From Acanthopleura granulata (taxonomy: Eukaryota > Mollusca > Polyplacophora > Chitonida > Chitonidae): a stretch of 64,000 nt of DNA. Where the stretch lies: positions 24,267,368-24,331,367 of the forward strand of contig JABBOT010000005.1 of assembly GCA_016165875.1 (NCBI GenBank). The letters run 5' to 3'. Made by a program: the position numbers and the translations under genes. Positions 1 to 12,400 of the stretch are shown in pieces; within the stretch, counting starts at the first letter, position 1; the number at the start of each line of letters is the position of its first letter. A model generated the notes under the pieces. That model had not been told where the DNA came from, did not search any database, and saw nothing but the letters and a program-made list of their open reading frames with translations.

Positions 1-316
1 TCACATGAACTTTCAGTTTTGGCAGAAAAAGCTGAGTGACAAAAAAAAAAAAAAAACAATTAAAAATTCTCACAAGCCAGCTAATGCAGTTGTATACAAG
101 TCATAACAATTAGCGTTTAACATAAAAAAAACAACAACGCTAAACCAGTTCATAATCAGGTTCATGTGTCTAGTGGGAAAACCTTAGACATGCCCTTAAT
201 GAGTCATAGAAAAGAGTGGGTTTCAGTTTGCCTGGGGGGTTAACTTATGACATCTCTTCAACCTGCGTGTACCATAAAGCCTTATGAATTAGCTGTTATT
301 GATCGATTAACACAGG

Positions 317-559
317 GTCATCCTTAAAAATCTGTTTGTTGGGCATAATCTCAACTGACCGTCCCAAAAAGGGCCCAGTGAAAAGTTTTTATTAGTATTT
401 TGATGTAAAGAGTTTTTTTCTTTTTCTCTCCATGTTAATTTCTTTAAAATCCATATCTTTTTCAAGAGTCAGAAATAAAAAAAAAATTCCCTTCTGACCG
501 ACCCTATTTTTTCCTCATAGCGTCCGGTTACGGCCAACAAAGTCTTCAATGGATGGCCC
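317..559 (+). mobile_element. MITE copy 1
   Basis: The left end is CATCCTTAAAAATCTGTTTG TTGGGC and the right end carries the inverted counterpart GGCCAACAAAGTCTTCAATGG. The interior shares CTCCATGTTAATTTCTTTAA and AATTCCCTTCTGACCGACCC with the other copies. Confidence 0.65.
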
Positions 560-1397
560 AGACAATAATATTGGATTTCCATGAGGTTTTTAGAACTCTT
601 CAGAGAACAGTAAAGTAAGGCATATGTACATATAGGACTAGTTCCTAGAACAGATAGGTATATTTATTTTTTGAAGGTTTACAAAACGTCAAGCAGACTT
701 TGTATTTGTAACCACAATTACTCACATTTAGGTGAAGCTCAAAACTTCAAGCATCTTGTGCTAATACCAGGAGCTAGTTGTTAAAATATGCAAGCATCTG
801 CCAACAACCAAATCAACTCAGGTTTTACTTAGTGTGTGTGTTTGACATCCTGGGAAAAACGTCACAGTGGATGAGTGATGTAAAGAAGCAGAGCTCTGAG
901 GAAGTCACCACATTTTACCCGTGCTAGGGGTGGAGGGGGAGAGGGGGAGAGGGGGAGCTAGTCTCTCACCAATGCGATCATTGTGAGATCCAAGCACAGC
1001 TATGGCTGACTTACTTCATGCTAGTATGTGGGAAGGTCTGCCAGCAATCTGCTGATGGTTGTGGGATTAAAACAAGCAGTTTGCACCCTCCAAAACCCCA
1101 TGGTTATCAACATCACGCAAGAATCATTATGCAGAGACAACTGAGCAGGAACTCTGGCCTGCGTCAAGTAGAGCAGATCGTGTGCCCTGTTTAAAATGTG
1201 GTCTGGACATCCACCACTCCATGCACGTAGAAAATTTAAAAAATTTGGAACTAATTTAATAATAAGTATTAATAATTCTTTTATATCCTATTAAGATTCA
1301 CCAAAATAAATGTGAAAATAGCACAACTTTCCGTCCAAGGGGTATATTGAAAAATTTGTTCCTTTTAACTTCAGATGAATAAATTTAAATTCAAAAG

Positions 1398-1616
1398 ATT
1401 TATTTCTTTCATTGTGGTTTTACGCCGTACTCAAGAATATTTGGCTTATACCACGGCGGCCAGCATTATGATGGGACGAAACTAGGCAGAGCCCAGACCT
1501 TCTTAGGTATGGCTGGAGAGGAAACAGCATGAGCTGCACATGAAATCACAGTAACAACATTGCGGAGATGCTCCTGGGTCATTACGCTGCATTAATACAT
1601 TAGCCACAGAGGCCCC
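1398..1616 (-). mobile_element. SINE-A, reversed, nearly full length
   Basis: On the plus strand it reads from an A/T-rich tail through ACGCCGTACTCAAGAATATT and GGCGGCCAGCATTATGATGG to a GGCCCC terminus, the tRNA-like head of this family. Confidence 0.7.
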
Positions 1617-1690
1617 TAAATTAAATATAAAATTATTTGTTAATTTCAATCACTGGCAGGTTTTATGGAAACAACAATGCTTATTTTAAA

Positions 1691-1856
1691 CCACCAACCT
1701 TTGGCAAGCTAGTGACAAACTTTCCCATGCATTATTGGTGGAAGGCTTTGTATACATAGCCCAATATTCCCATGATGATCGTCAACTGTTAACTGTTACA
1801 AAGGCCTCTGTGGGATGTACAAATTCCCAGTCCAAGGCCGGGACTGAACATGTACT
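1691..1856 (-). mobile_element. SINE-C relic (partial)
   Basis: Shares CCAACCTTTGGCAAGCTAGT, TTGGTGGAAG and a terminal CCAAGGCCGGGACTGAAC with the fuller copy at 20262-20565. The head (box B end) is toward higher coordinates. Confidence 0.45.
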
Positions 1857-3250
1857 CAATGTTTGTTAAAATGGTTGGAAGCCTATCACCTGATCACTGA
1901 GCTGTGTCCTGCTATAAAGATTCTTTGGTAACCAATAACTGGACAGACATGATGACGACGATACAAATTGGAAGAAAACAGAAGATGCGAGTCGTGAAAA
2001 AAAGCTCAATGTGTATTTCTCTGTTACAAATGAAGCTTGTACTTCTTCCATTAGAGCATGGCCACAAACAGGGCCTCAAAACACTGAAAATATGTGAAGG
2101 ACACAAAGAAATGGGCTCAAACAAATAAATGGATATTAATACATGGATTAACTAAGTGTGTCTTAGTCACAAATAACATCCACAACATTTGGCAAGTCGC
2201 ACCTCTATGCACTTCAGCACCTTTGTATGATAAAGATTTTTACACTCCTAACAAAAAGGTACACTTTCACATTATAGGAGATGTGCTTCATTTGAATGGG
2301 GTGCTGTCTACAGCTAGATGCTGTGCTGTTCATCTGTTAAATTATCTTCTATTTTTTGATATGCCATTTCAAAAATTGAGTGGGAATGCCTGCAGGTTTG
2401 TCCACTAGGCCAAAAGAAAAGCACTCCAATGACTGACCAGTAATAACATTCAATGAAAAAATATTTTTCAAAATAAAACTCTTCCACATTTACTTTTACA
2501 TGTATTCAGTCAAAAAACACAAATCTTATTTGCATGAAATGACAATTATAAAGCAAAGTTCTGAGGTTCATATCAAGTGCATGATTATTTTTGACACCAA
2601 AACAGACATGCTCATAACAATATCTTCAGTTCTCAAAAACAATAAAATAAACATTATCTATTATTAAAATGAGAACAGCTGAAGTACAGTGATAAAAATA
2701 AATACTGGTTACACATGTGATTGTCTTTTTTTGTTCATTAAGTAATCCAACTTTGCATAATGCACCACTATCTGTAAATCAGTATTTGATCAGAAACCAC
2801 ACAGTACCTAGTAAATCAACTACATGTACATGCCCTATTAGCCAGGCCAGAGTTTTTACCGCTTCTACCCTTCCAGTCCAAAGGTACAGTACAGTAATGA
2901 CAGCTTTTCTATGTCAATCCCTCTGTAAGCAAGCCAAGAGTGTGTAACATGCTATTTGAAGGTATAAATGATAGTCAACTTCTAACACCTTTTAAAATGT
3001 CTGATTAGGACTGAATTCACAAATTTTGAACCTTTTCCTTACAAAGTCTGTAAAAAAACTCAGACTAAACTTTGGCTAAAATGTTGGCAGAATTCTATCT
3101 TCTTATACATTATTCATGACATATGCAGTATGCTTATTCAAAACAAAACTGAGGGAAATAAAGAAGTGTAAATATTTTGTATTTAACAGCATTTCATCCG
3201 CTATCGATAGGGGTGGAAACATACAGAACAATTATGCAACAGGGATGTGC

Positions 3251-3442
3251 CTAGTTGGCATTCTGGGTATCTGATTGGGCTGTCATTCCCCAGACAAGTG
3301 CATGAGGGAAAGAAGGACCTAATACAGCGGCCATGTAACTAAGACATTTCACTGCAAAACCTCCATTGTTGTCATCAGGACGCATCACTACAGGAACAGA
3401 ATCGTCACTATAGAGAAGCGACATGATTTCCTCAACATGCAC
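3251..3442 (-). CDS. Tudor gene exon 22: C-terminal tail
   Basis: The last coding exon codes 63 residues, including VHVEEIMSLLYSDDSVPVVM and AVKCLSYMAAVLGP, ending at TAG (3251-3253). The acceptor is TATGTACACAG in phase 0, matching exon 21. The tail is rather hydrophobic and looks conserved, but I recognise no family. A small extra phase 0/0 exon between 21 and 22 cannot be excluded. I see no clear poly(A) signal on this strand in the next kilobase. Confidence 0.65.
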   Translation of the reverse strand: MHVEEIMSLLYSDDSVPVVMRPDDNNGGFAVKCLSYMAAVLGPSFPHALVWGMTAQSDTQNAN

Positions 3443-6400
3443 CTGTGTACATAAATGGGGACTCATTTAAACAGATCATGACATACATGCACATCTGTAT
3501 TCTAGTATCACTTAAAGGATTAGTGTCCAGATCTTACTACTGGTCCTAATTCTAAAAATTATCACCTGTTTACAGAGTACATTACCAGGAAGGCTTCTGA
3601 AAAACATAATAATGACTTTAAATCTCCCCAAAACAACAGATTTGCTGCCCTAGCCGATCCCCAGCCAGCGGCCCAGTATGGCTCAGTGGGTACTGTCGTA
3701 GCTGGACAACCCAAGGCTGGCGGGGCTATATAACCTTTATGATAGGTTGCACAGGCTGGACTTGTATGGTGTAATTCGACAGAGAATACTGAGTGTTAGA
3801 GGAAAAAGTGCATAAAACCAGCCTCATTACCTAGTGATTTTATGTGATATATCACTCAAATTAAACTACACTTTTCAAATATTTTTTAATCTTAACATGA
3901 CAATAGGTACAGGGGTAGCTAACTGTGAATAAATACTAATTCTGGACACTAATCCTTTAAACTATAACAGTTTCCTACTAGAGTGGAACTTATCCATGTT
4001 ATTCTTTTTAATCGGACTGAAGGGTACAATGTTTGGGCAAGCAACAGGTTTAATTTTACTTGCCTTCTGAAAAAAACTTGAACTTGGCCATCATTAAAGA
4101 CATGTTTATTGCAGGTAACCTGACCAAACCTCTAAACAAGGGTCCTACTCTAAATTTTTTCTTGTTCATTAGATGGATTTTGTTTCTTTTAATTTTTCTA
4201 TCCATGTAAATTTCTTTAAAATCCCTATCTTTTTCATTAGCGAGAAAAAAAAATTCCCAGCTGACTGACCCTGTTTTTTGGTGATAACATTTTGCTATCT
4301 GCAACAAGATACTTTTTAAGAATGGCCCTGCATATGGCAGGAAAACGTGCAAAAGGCCAGGGTTCTTTAACCCAGCTGACTCCGCGGAACTCAACCATCA
4401 ATCCACGGAACATGTATTTTGTACAACTGAAAAACATGCCCCAACTTTTGAGGCTCAAACATAGATGTATCCACGTATTTCTGCAGAAGTTCTTTGGTAC
4501 TACCAAAACCAAACATACATAATATCAGTTTTCCATTCTGTTGAAGCATGCTGTTTAACTTGTAAACCATAATGATGTAAATACAGCAAAACAACACTTC
4601 TCAGGGGGGCAAATATTGTAAATACAATGGCTTAATAGAAAAAAAACTAAACAGAGCCCCGTGACATATATCCCTTTCAGAATCTATGCACAGTCAATAA
4701 TCTATGTACATGCCCAGGATCCAGCCTTGCCCACTGGTCACTGTACGGACAGCCCGAGGTGCTTGTTCTACCTCCACACTTGACCAATGTCTCAAAGAGC
4801 AAGTCCTTGGTTATCCAGTCACCTTGCAACTTTTGACTTCAACTTTTCCAGTTTTGCTGAAAGAAAATGCTCATAGAAAGTATTATAATGGTAGGGAAGG
4901 AAAAGAAACGCAAGCATCAGTGTTCCATGTACCAACTGCTTAACACAAGCCATACTAATCAAATCACTAACTAGAATGCAGACCACTGAGAATACCCTCT
5001 GACGCTATTTACATGAAAAAGCATTTCCTCTGAAGCACCTGAATGTGATTAACTTTGTGAATGTTGATGCAAATGGAATGGACACTACACATGCATATAT
5101 TGAAATCATGGTGTTGGCAAATTTTGCTTAAAATTAGTAACGCACTTTAGGAGTTTGTGTGGACAAAATAGTGCCTAGAGACAAATGTGCAGACAGACTG
5201 AGTGATTCTAGTACATTCCCACTTATTATTTCAAAAGCTGAAAAAATTAACAATTCAATAAACTTTTCTCATGAAAATTTCAGAGACTGTTTGTTACCAT
5301 GGGGAACTGTCTAAAAAGAAGCAATACATCAGCAAAGTTTATACAATACAATACAATACAATGATGCTGACCTCACTTAAGACAACCTGTTGTACAAGAC
5401 GTCTGACATAGTCAATGCAAAAAGAGCTGGTTAAAAATATGTAATCTTGCACTCAACAGTTCATGACCTTAAAGAGACTTTACTAGAGAATCATCACAAA
5501 TTTTCAGCTTAATCGATTTAATCTGAACCGTCTGTAGTTTTCCTCCAATAACTGACTTAAGGACTTTCAGAAATTATCACCCTCGATATCTAGCGATTTT
5601 CTGTTTTTCAGCACTAATTAATTTTCCAACTGGCTCCACATTTACCCAAATTATCGAAGTTAATGTATGCATGAAACGAGAATTATCATATATGGATGCA
5701 GAAGGTTGCTCAGCAAACTTCATTCAATATTCAGGCTTACATTTCATTATATTCTCAGTGAAAGCAATTGTGACGTCATGACGTTACAGAAAGACTGAAC
5801 ATGTGTAACCAATGTTTGTATCATCTGACTGATGTGTTGCCACAATTCTGACGTCATATGCATGTTCTTGGGTGATAGCTTGGAAAATGAGCCGCCCTAA
5901 AGCTGAATATTTATGAGTTTATGCATATCTCTTTAACTGTGTAATTTGGCTTTGGAGCAGCTGGGGGTGTTTCTAAAAAGGTACTTGCGCCCGACGCAAC
6001 TTTAGTCCGGTCGTAACCTGTAAAATTTGCCCCTTTGTTGTTTCTCAAATAAAATACGTCTTCGAGTTACACCTCACCTAGGTCGGGACTTTTACGTCTA
6101 CTATGGGGAGGTGCAAGTTCAAGGGAACTTGCCACGCAAAACATCAGGAGAACTCGAACATAACATGTATTCCAGAATCTGATCAGTGTGAAGGACGAAG
6201 ATCAAAGAATACCCAGATATTGGCTTTCATTCAATTTAATCTTGTATCTGTGTGACCTAAAATGTGGCCCTATCCTTGAAAGGAAAACATAACGTAATCC
6301 CGCACTAATACCGCTCCAACAAAGTTTAACAGTTTTGTCATTTTATGCAACAACAACAACCTCCACATTTAAAGACGTGTTTATGGCAAATGCATTGTCA

Positions 6401-9400
6401 TAATGGGGACTTATTTTAACGACTAACATAAAGTGGGCTCGTTTTGCGTCTGCTGTTGCTTGGCCGTAAATTTATGTCCCATAGTGTTAGCCATGACCTC
6501 CTTTCGAAAAGGGGTGTTGTCGAGTGCAAAGTTACACTCCCTTTGAGAAATGACCCCCAGAGACGTAGTGACCATGACAACTCTCATACATCATTCAAAC
6601 CTGCGAGTGCCACCTTTTAGGGCTCTTGTGTAAAATTCCACAGTGGCGAGAGTAACATCCCTCATATGAACAAATCAGATATAATAACTCACCCGTGATT
6701 GTCTCGACTTCCCGGGACAATGCTTCTGAATATGACCAGTTTTATTGCAGTTATAACAGGTAACAGACCTTCTGTCCGCACGATCACTGCTGTCAGAGCT
6801 GTTCCTGAACTGATGGACATCTTTAGAGTCACGGCTTCCTCGACTGCGCGCGTTTCTGAAACAAAAATAAATATGATCAAAACTGCTGTTCAACAACATG
6901 CTGATGGTTGTCAGCTGACTACAAGACAGAGTACAGTTACAATCGTTTCTGTGACTAACAAGGCATCAGTAAAGGATACAAATCCCCTTTGCAGCTTGTC
7001 ACTAAATGTGGTACATACTATGGCCTGACGATCAGTGTTATAGCAGACCCCAATATTGGGAGGCAGTAATCAATCTAACTGCCTACAACTGAACCTAAAT
7101 TAGGTTAATGAAATAGACATGAATATGTACAGTTTCACTTGAATTGCTTGTTAATTTATTTAAATATTAAATTCACTGGTGTTTTATGCTGTACTCAAGA
7201 ATATTTCCCCTGTAATACAGTGGCCATTATTCTGGTTAGAGGAAACCAGGGCATAGCCCTGGGGAAAACCCATAACCATAACTGCCAGCTAAGGTGATTA
7301 TAACATGCATATACCTATAATAGAGCAATGTACATGTGCTGGAAGTTTTTGTGAGTGAAAACACTAATTATGCATTCAGATAAACCATATCTAGAAAAAA
7401 ATTGTAGGTGCTGATATCTAGAAAAAATTGTAGGTGCTGATCCCAAACTTCATACATACAGTGTGACTGTGCATTAAAATTTTTATAAACTGCAACTTGC
7501 AGTGTTGCTTTCTGACGGCACTGAAGTATGTGGAGGGCATTCAAGTATGTGAATGACAGACACTTGCATAATAACTTAACTATTTATTGGTATACCATCA
7601 TGTTTATGTTCAATTTACTTGTTACTTTTAACACAGCTTCAACAGTTTGGAGCCTAACAGTTTGATGTCCCTGTAAACACACTTCTTACCTTTGTCTATT
7701 GGAATGATTTCTGTGTGACTGGGGTCTGCGCGAGTTGGAGGATGCTCGAGGGTGCGTGGGTGCACAGCTAGGAACGGAGTCGCAGCTCGGCCATTTGGAG
7801 GTCTCAAACTCTATCCAGGCATCTTCATCAAATGCACTAGAGGTCGTCATCGATGAGGTTTCAGAGGTCAAGGACACAGGAGCTGCTGGTAAGGAGGCTG
7901 GTTCTGAGGTTACGCTTTGGCAGTCCGCCTGCCACTCGCTCTGCCCTGCAGCCCCACTGCTGTCGCCTCCAGGGTGCCTGTTGCCACGATTTTCCGTTCC
8001 GCCCCTCTGGTTCAGGTGCATATCAAGAGACTCATCGGTCTTCAGAGGGGAGATATAGACAGATCCTGGGCGGAACGGCGTGGCGTCTTCTCTCAAACGG
8101 CCCGGCGGCGGCGGCGGCGGGGAGCTCAGGAGCTGTACCGCATCTGGTGGCTGAGGGAATGGGTTCCGTGGCGACGGATAACTCATGTCGCCGTTGTAAC
8201 TGTACTGATGTGCCAGTGACAAAACCTGAGGGTCCCGAGGTGGGAAAGTTTCCAGGGTGACTCCACGGCGTGGGAAGTAATCCATCACTTTGGAGACTTT
8301 GTCTCTGGGGTAATACTGACAGTTTACAGGTTTACGTGTCATGTCAGTGTACGGCAAGGATGGGTAGGATTGAACAGTTCTTGTCACCATGGGAGGAGTG
8401 GACATTCTGCAGTTCGGCATCTGATGCAAAATGGAAATTTTGGGCTCAATTGATCGAGCAGTCCTTGATCCCTTATCTGGAAGGAATACAACGTGAAGAT
8501 AGCTTTATTTAAATTGATATGACAATAAAAAAAAAGCCAAATGGTGCCTTCATGCTTTAGCACCTGGATGACCTAATTAGAAAGCGTACATTCTTCAGAG
8601 CCATTAACATATTGCATGTACACTATTTAGCATGCATATAGATGTAAATGCCACATGTAGTAAATCGGCCTGTGAACAAAATGTGAATTCTTGCAAGTCC
8701 TCTATAAACACAGCACAATGAATTTAGGCACACATATCGTACATATGTAGTGATTTGTACTTAGTAATACTACATAGAGTATTTATGTTGCATGACCTCC
8801 AATTAGTGACGAAAGCATGCATCACAGGACAGAAATAAGACCAGATTCTTAATCAGGATGTCAAACTATGTTGGGTAACATGCTTACGATATTTGTACAT
8901 TCATCCTAAACACTAAATCATTGTATATCCATTTTATAGCATACAGATAAAAATGTGCCAAATACAGTACACTGGCTTTTTGTAAACTTTTGAAGCCCTA
9001 TACATCCTGCATTTTTTAAGACAGCTCAAAGATTTTCAGCACACGTACTGTACATATATAGCACTTTCCTCTGAGCTATCTTGAGCTTTAAAGCTTTAAC
9101 TATCTTCTCTCACCTGACCTGCAAATATGGGGAAAATTGCGGTTTTTGGCACTTTGATCGTAATTTGTGACAAAAGTATGCATTGTAGGAAAGAAATAAG
9201 ACCATATTCGTGATCAGTATGCCAAACTACTGCAGGTAGCATATTTAAAAACCTCAAATGCGAATTTTTGTTTTCATATGACATAACTTCTGCTCCTGGT
9301 TATTTGCTGATACATTGTGTTCTTTTTCAGTCAAAATAATCCACAGGCAACAGTTGTTACTTGTGCAAAATTTCAGGTCAACTGCTTTTGGGGTTCGGAA

Positions 9401-12400
9401 GAAAATGCCTCTCAAAAGTTTTCTTATCAACCCAATATGGCAGCTAAGTCACATGACTGAGAACATACAATCTTTTATTCACAAAAGATCATCCCCAGGC
9501 CTACTACCTACCAAAGTTTTGCGCACTTCTGACCTGCCATTTTAGCAAGTTTTTTGGTCACATGACCAAAATTATCCAATAGCTAGCATCTAGAATTTTC
9601 CACCCATCAAACTTTTCTTTTCAAATTTCAACTGCACAGCCTTGGAGATACTAAATACCAAGTTTGAGAACAATCTGTTGCGGCATTTTTCATCAGAAGA
9701 TTTTTAAAGGTTTTCATTAAAATCCAATATGGACGGCAGGTCACATGAGCAAAAGTTTCCAAACGTTTAGATGCAAAACTTCAGGTCTGTACAACAATGC
9801 TGAAGCAGTACAACAATGCTGAAGTTTCATAACTGCATGATTTGCCATTTTCTCAAAAAATGCAGGACAAATTTGCTGAAAATAATAATAATCCAAATGA
9901 AAACAAAAGGGATTTGAAGCCTGAATGGCTTGAATCCCCAATGACTAATGTGTCTAAGTGATATTAAATTTCTCTCATCAACTGTGTTAGCACTGTTCTT
10001 ATGCTAGAATGTTTACAGCCAGGCCTTGTCAAGGCAGAATTTAGAAAAGACAAAAGTCTAGAAAAACTGCTTAGAACAGGACAAATACAGCTCAATATTT
10101 GATCTGTAACTGGTCATGGTTAAGCCACATACCAAATTTCTACTCAATATGAATGGCTTTTAAAAAACAATGGTCAAAAGACAGCAATAACTGAGAGGAA
10201 AATTGAAAAACCTATAGCGACCACAGTACCAGATTAATAGCAAATAACATCCTCAGACCTGGTGTTGATTATTTTAAAATACACAGGATTGCCCTATTTT
10301 AAGTTTTTATCGACGTAAAAACCAATGTATCATGAAAGGGGCATAACTCTATAACTCACAAAGCTGTGGGGTCTGGTAGTACAGGCATAACGTCATCAAA
10401 TTTTACACCACTGCACAGAAGCAGTTCTAGAGATATTAGTGACTCTGCTGTGAAGTTTATGGATGAACAATGGATGAAAAATGCCCTTTCATCACACGGG
10501 TTGGGAAAAACCAAAGTGGCAATATCACTTGTTTCAGAAGAAAGGATTTACTGTCCGTCTACAAGCAATCCTGTTACACTTGAAACCAATGCACCTAGAG
10601 CAAGTCATTCAAATGTTCCTACCTGAACCATGCTTGTCTGACGTAGCACTTGTGGTTCCTTGTACAGCAGATCTGGGTACTGTGGGACAAAACCAACAGG
10701 TGCAATTGCCACCAGTTCCAAATGTACTTTATATCAAAGCTTATGGGGACAGTTACTTATCGAGGTATAAAAAATGCACTACACTTTCAGTGAGACTTAA
10801 ATTCTAAGACCCGTCTAACATTTGTAGGTATTCAGCTGCTTTCACACAGTGTGACTTGTCGACTCAACAAGTCTAATTCCACTAGTGAGATGAAAACAGG
10901 ACAAATGCCATTTCCCACCACTTGATGAATCTGACAAATCTTATCGTGTGAATGCAGCTTCTGAGTCTCAATGGGAAACACTACTTTAAAGCTTAATTTC
11001 AAACCTCAGAGTTATGAATATCCCCACCTCAGCTGCAAGGCTACATATATACACTGAAGGATACCAAGACAACTACTCTAAGCATCTGCACTGAGCAACT
11101 TCTGTGTCCATTGTTATTTGCAAAGGCATATGCTCCATACGTGGACACCTCCGAGTTTCTCAATGCTGCTTTTCGCTATTCTTCTATTCACAAACTGCAG
11201 GGCCTATTTAGAATGTGCATATGTCAGAGGCAGCAAAAAGTGGTGATGTATGGGTATCCCTGAATGCATAAATGACCGTGGGGAAGTTTTCCTCTATCAC
11301 TCTGACCCATACCTTTCTCAGCTATCATAGTAGCGACATCCTTTGTCTCTCCTGTATCCAAGGTAACGGCCAAGGTGACCTGTAGATGGGAATACCCATG
11401 TGCTACCTGTAACAATACAGATATGAATTATGCCAAGGTTTAACACATTGAAAGAAGCATATTACTTGTAATCATAACAATAAAGCATTCACAACCCAGA
11501 CGGCGCCACTGCAAAGTCGCCGTGAACTAAACTACCAGTGGATATTTCTCGAGTGTCGCCAAAAATCCCAAATCTGATAAAATGTACATAAAACAGAGGA
11601 ATTAGACACATGATTTAAATGAGACTGCTTGATTTCTAACTTATAGTCCATGTCTGTGATGTAATGTGCATAAATACTAGACAAGTGATATTAATGATAA
11701 CACAGAAGAACGTTAGGACTTTTCTGTTGAATACAAGAAATCGGTAAATGAGGTGTCGTACCTGAGATGTTAAGATCACCTAAAGTGTACAAAAACCAGA
11801 CAACAACAAATGATAGCCAGATGCCTACAAATGATTCTATTCCCAAGTACGGCGTAAAAACAGCAATCAAATAAATAAATAAATAAATGAAATACAAATG
11901 ATGACCCAGGTGTACAAAAGATGACTTCAGGTGTACAAGAGATGATCTGAGAAGTACAAGAGACCACTGGGGGCATACAAAAGATGACCCAAGGCGTACA
12001 AACGATGACCTGAGGAGTACAAATGACGACCTGAGGAGTACAAACGATGACCTGAGGAGTACAAACCCACGTCTTACCACAGTGGCCAGAAGTTTCTGGT
12101 TGTCGGTGATCTTGCCGAAGGTTTCACACTCCTCTTCTGTAAACGTCTGGTAGAAGAACACTAGGCTGCAGGTGGTTGTCTGTCAAACAAATAAAAACAA
12201 ACCGTGTTCCACAGAAATATAAGGCTCCACTTCACTACAATACATGATATAAATCATTATATGAAGAATACACAGAACAATGGTCAAAATGATACAACAA
12301 TTAAGGAAAAAAGTTGTTTATTCCCACTTCTGCAATGGAACACAAAATCAGGGGTAAACCAAGGGGAATAACCCAGTTTAAACACCTAGTCTCACTGTCT

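Larger units (their letters stand above)
1..3250. other. 3' flank of the Tudor gene, repeat-bearing, no gene seen
   Basis: AT-rich sequence holding one MITE copy (317-559), a reversed SINE-A (1398-1616) and a SINE-C relic (1691-1856). The short open frames here have no coding character. Part is presumably the 3' UTR of the minus-strand Tudor gene, but I see no convincing poly(A) signal on that strand. Confidence 0.5.

Noticed and set aside
3670..3790. Possible tRNA gene from TATGGCTCAGTGGGTACTGT
   Set aside because: Box A resembles a tRNA, but no box B or cloverleaf follows. At most a SINE head fragment.
4391..4597. Minus-strand open frame between exons 21 and 22
   Set aside because: No acceptor and donor pair with the required phase 0/0. 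It adjoins a MITE copy.
12165..12172. Alternative exon 18 acceptor at CACCTGCAG
   Set aside because: It would begin the exon CC TAG in the required frame, giving an immediate stop. The acceptor 14 nt upstream keeps the frame open.
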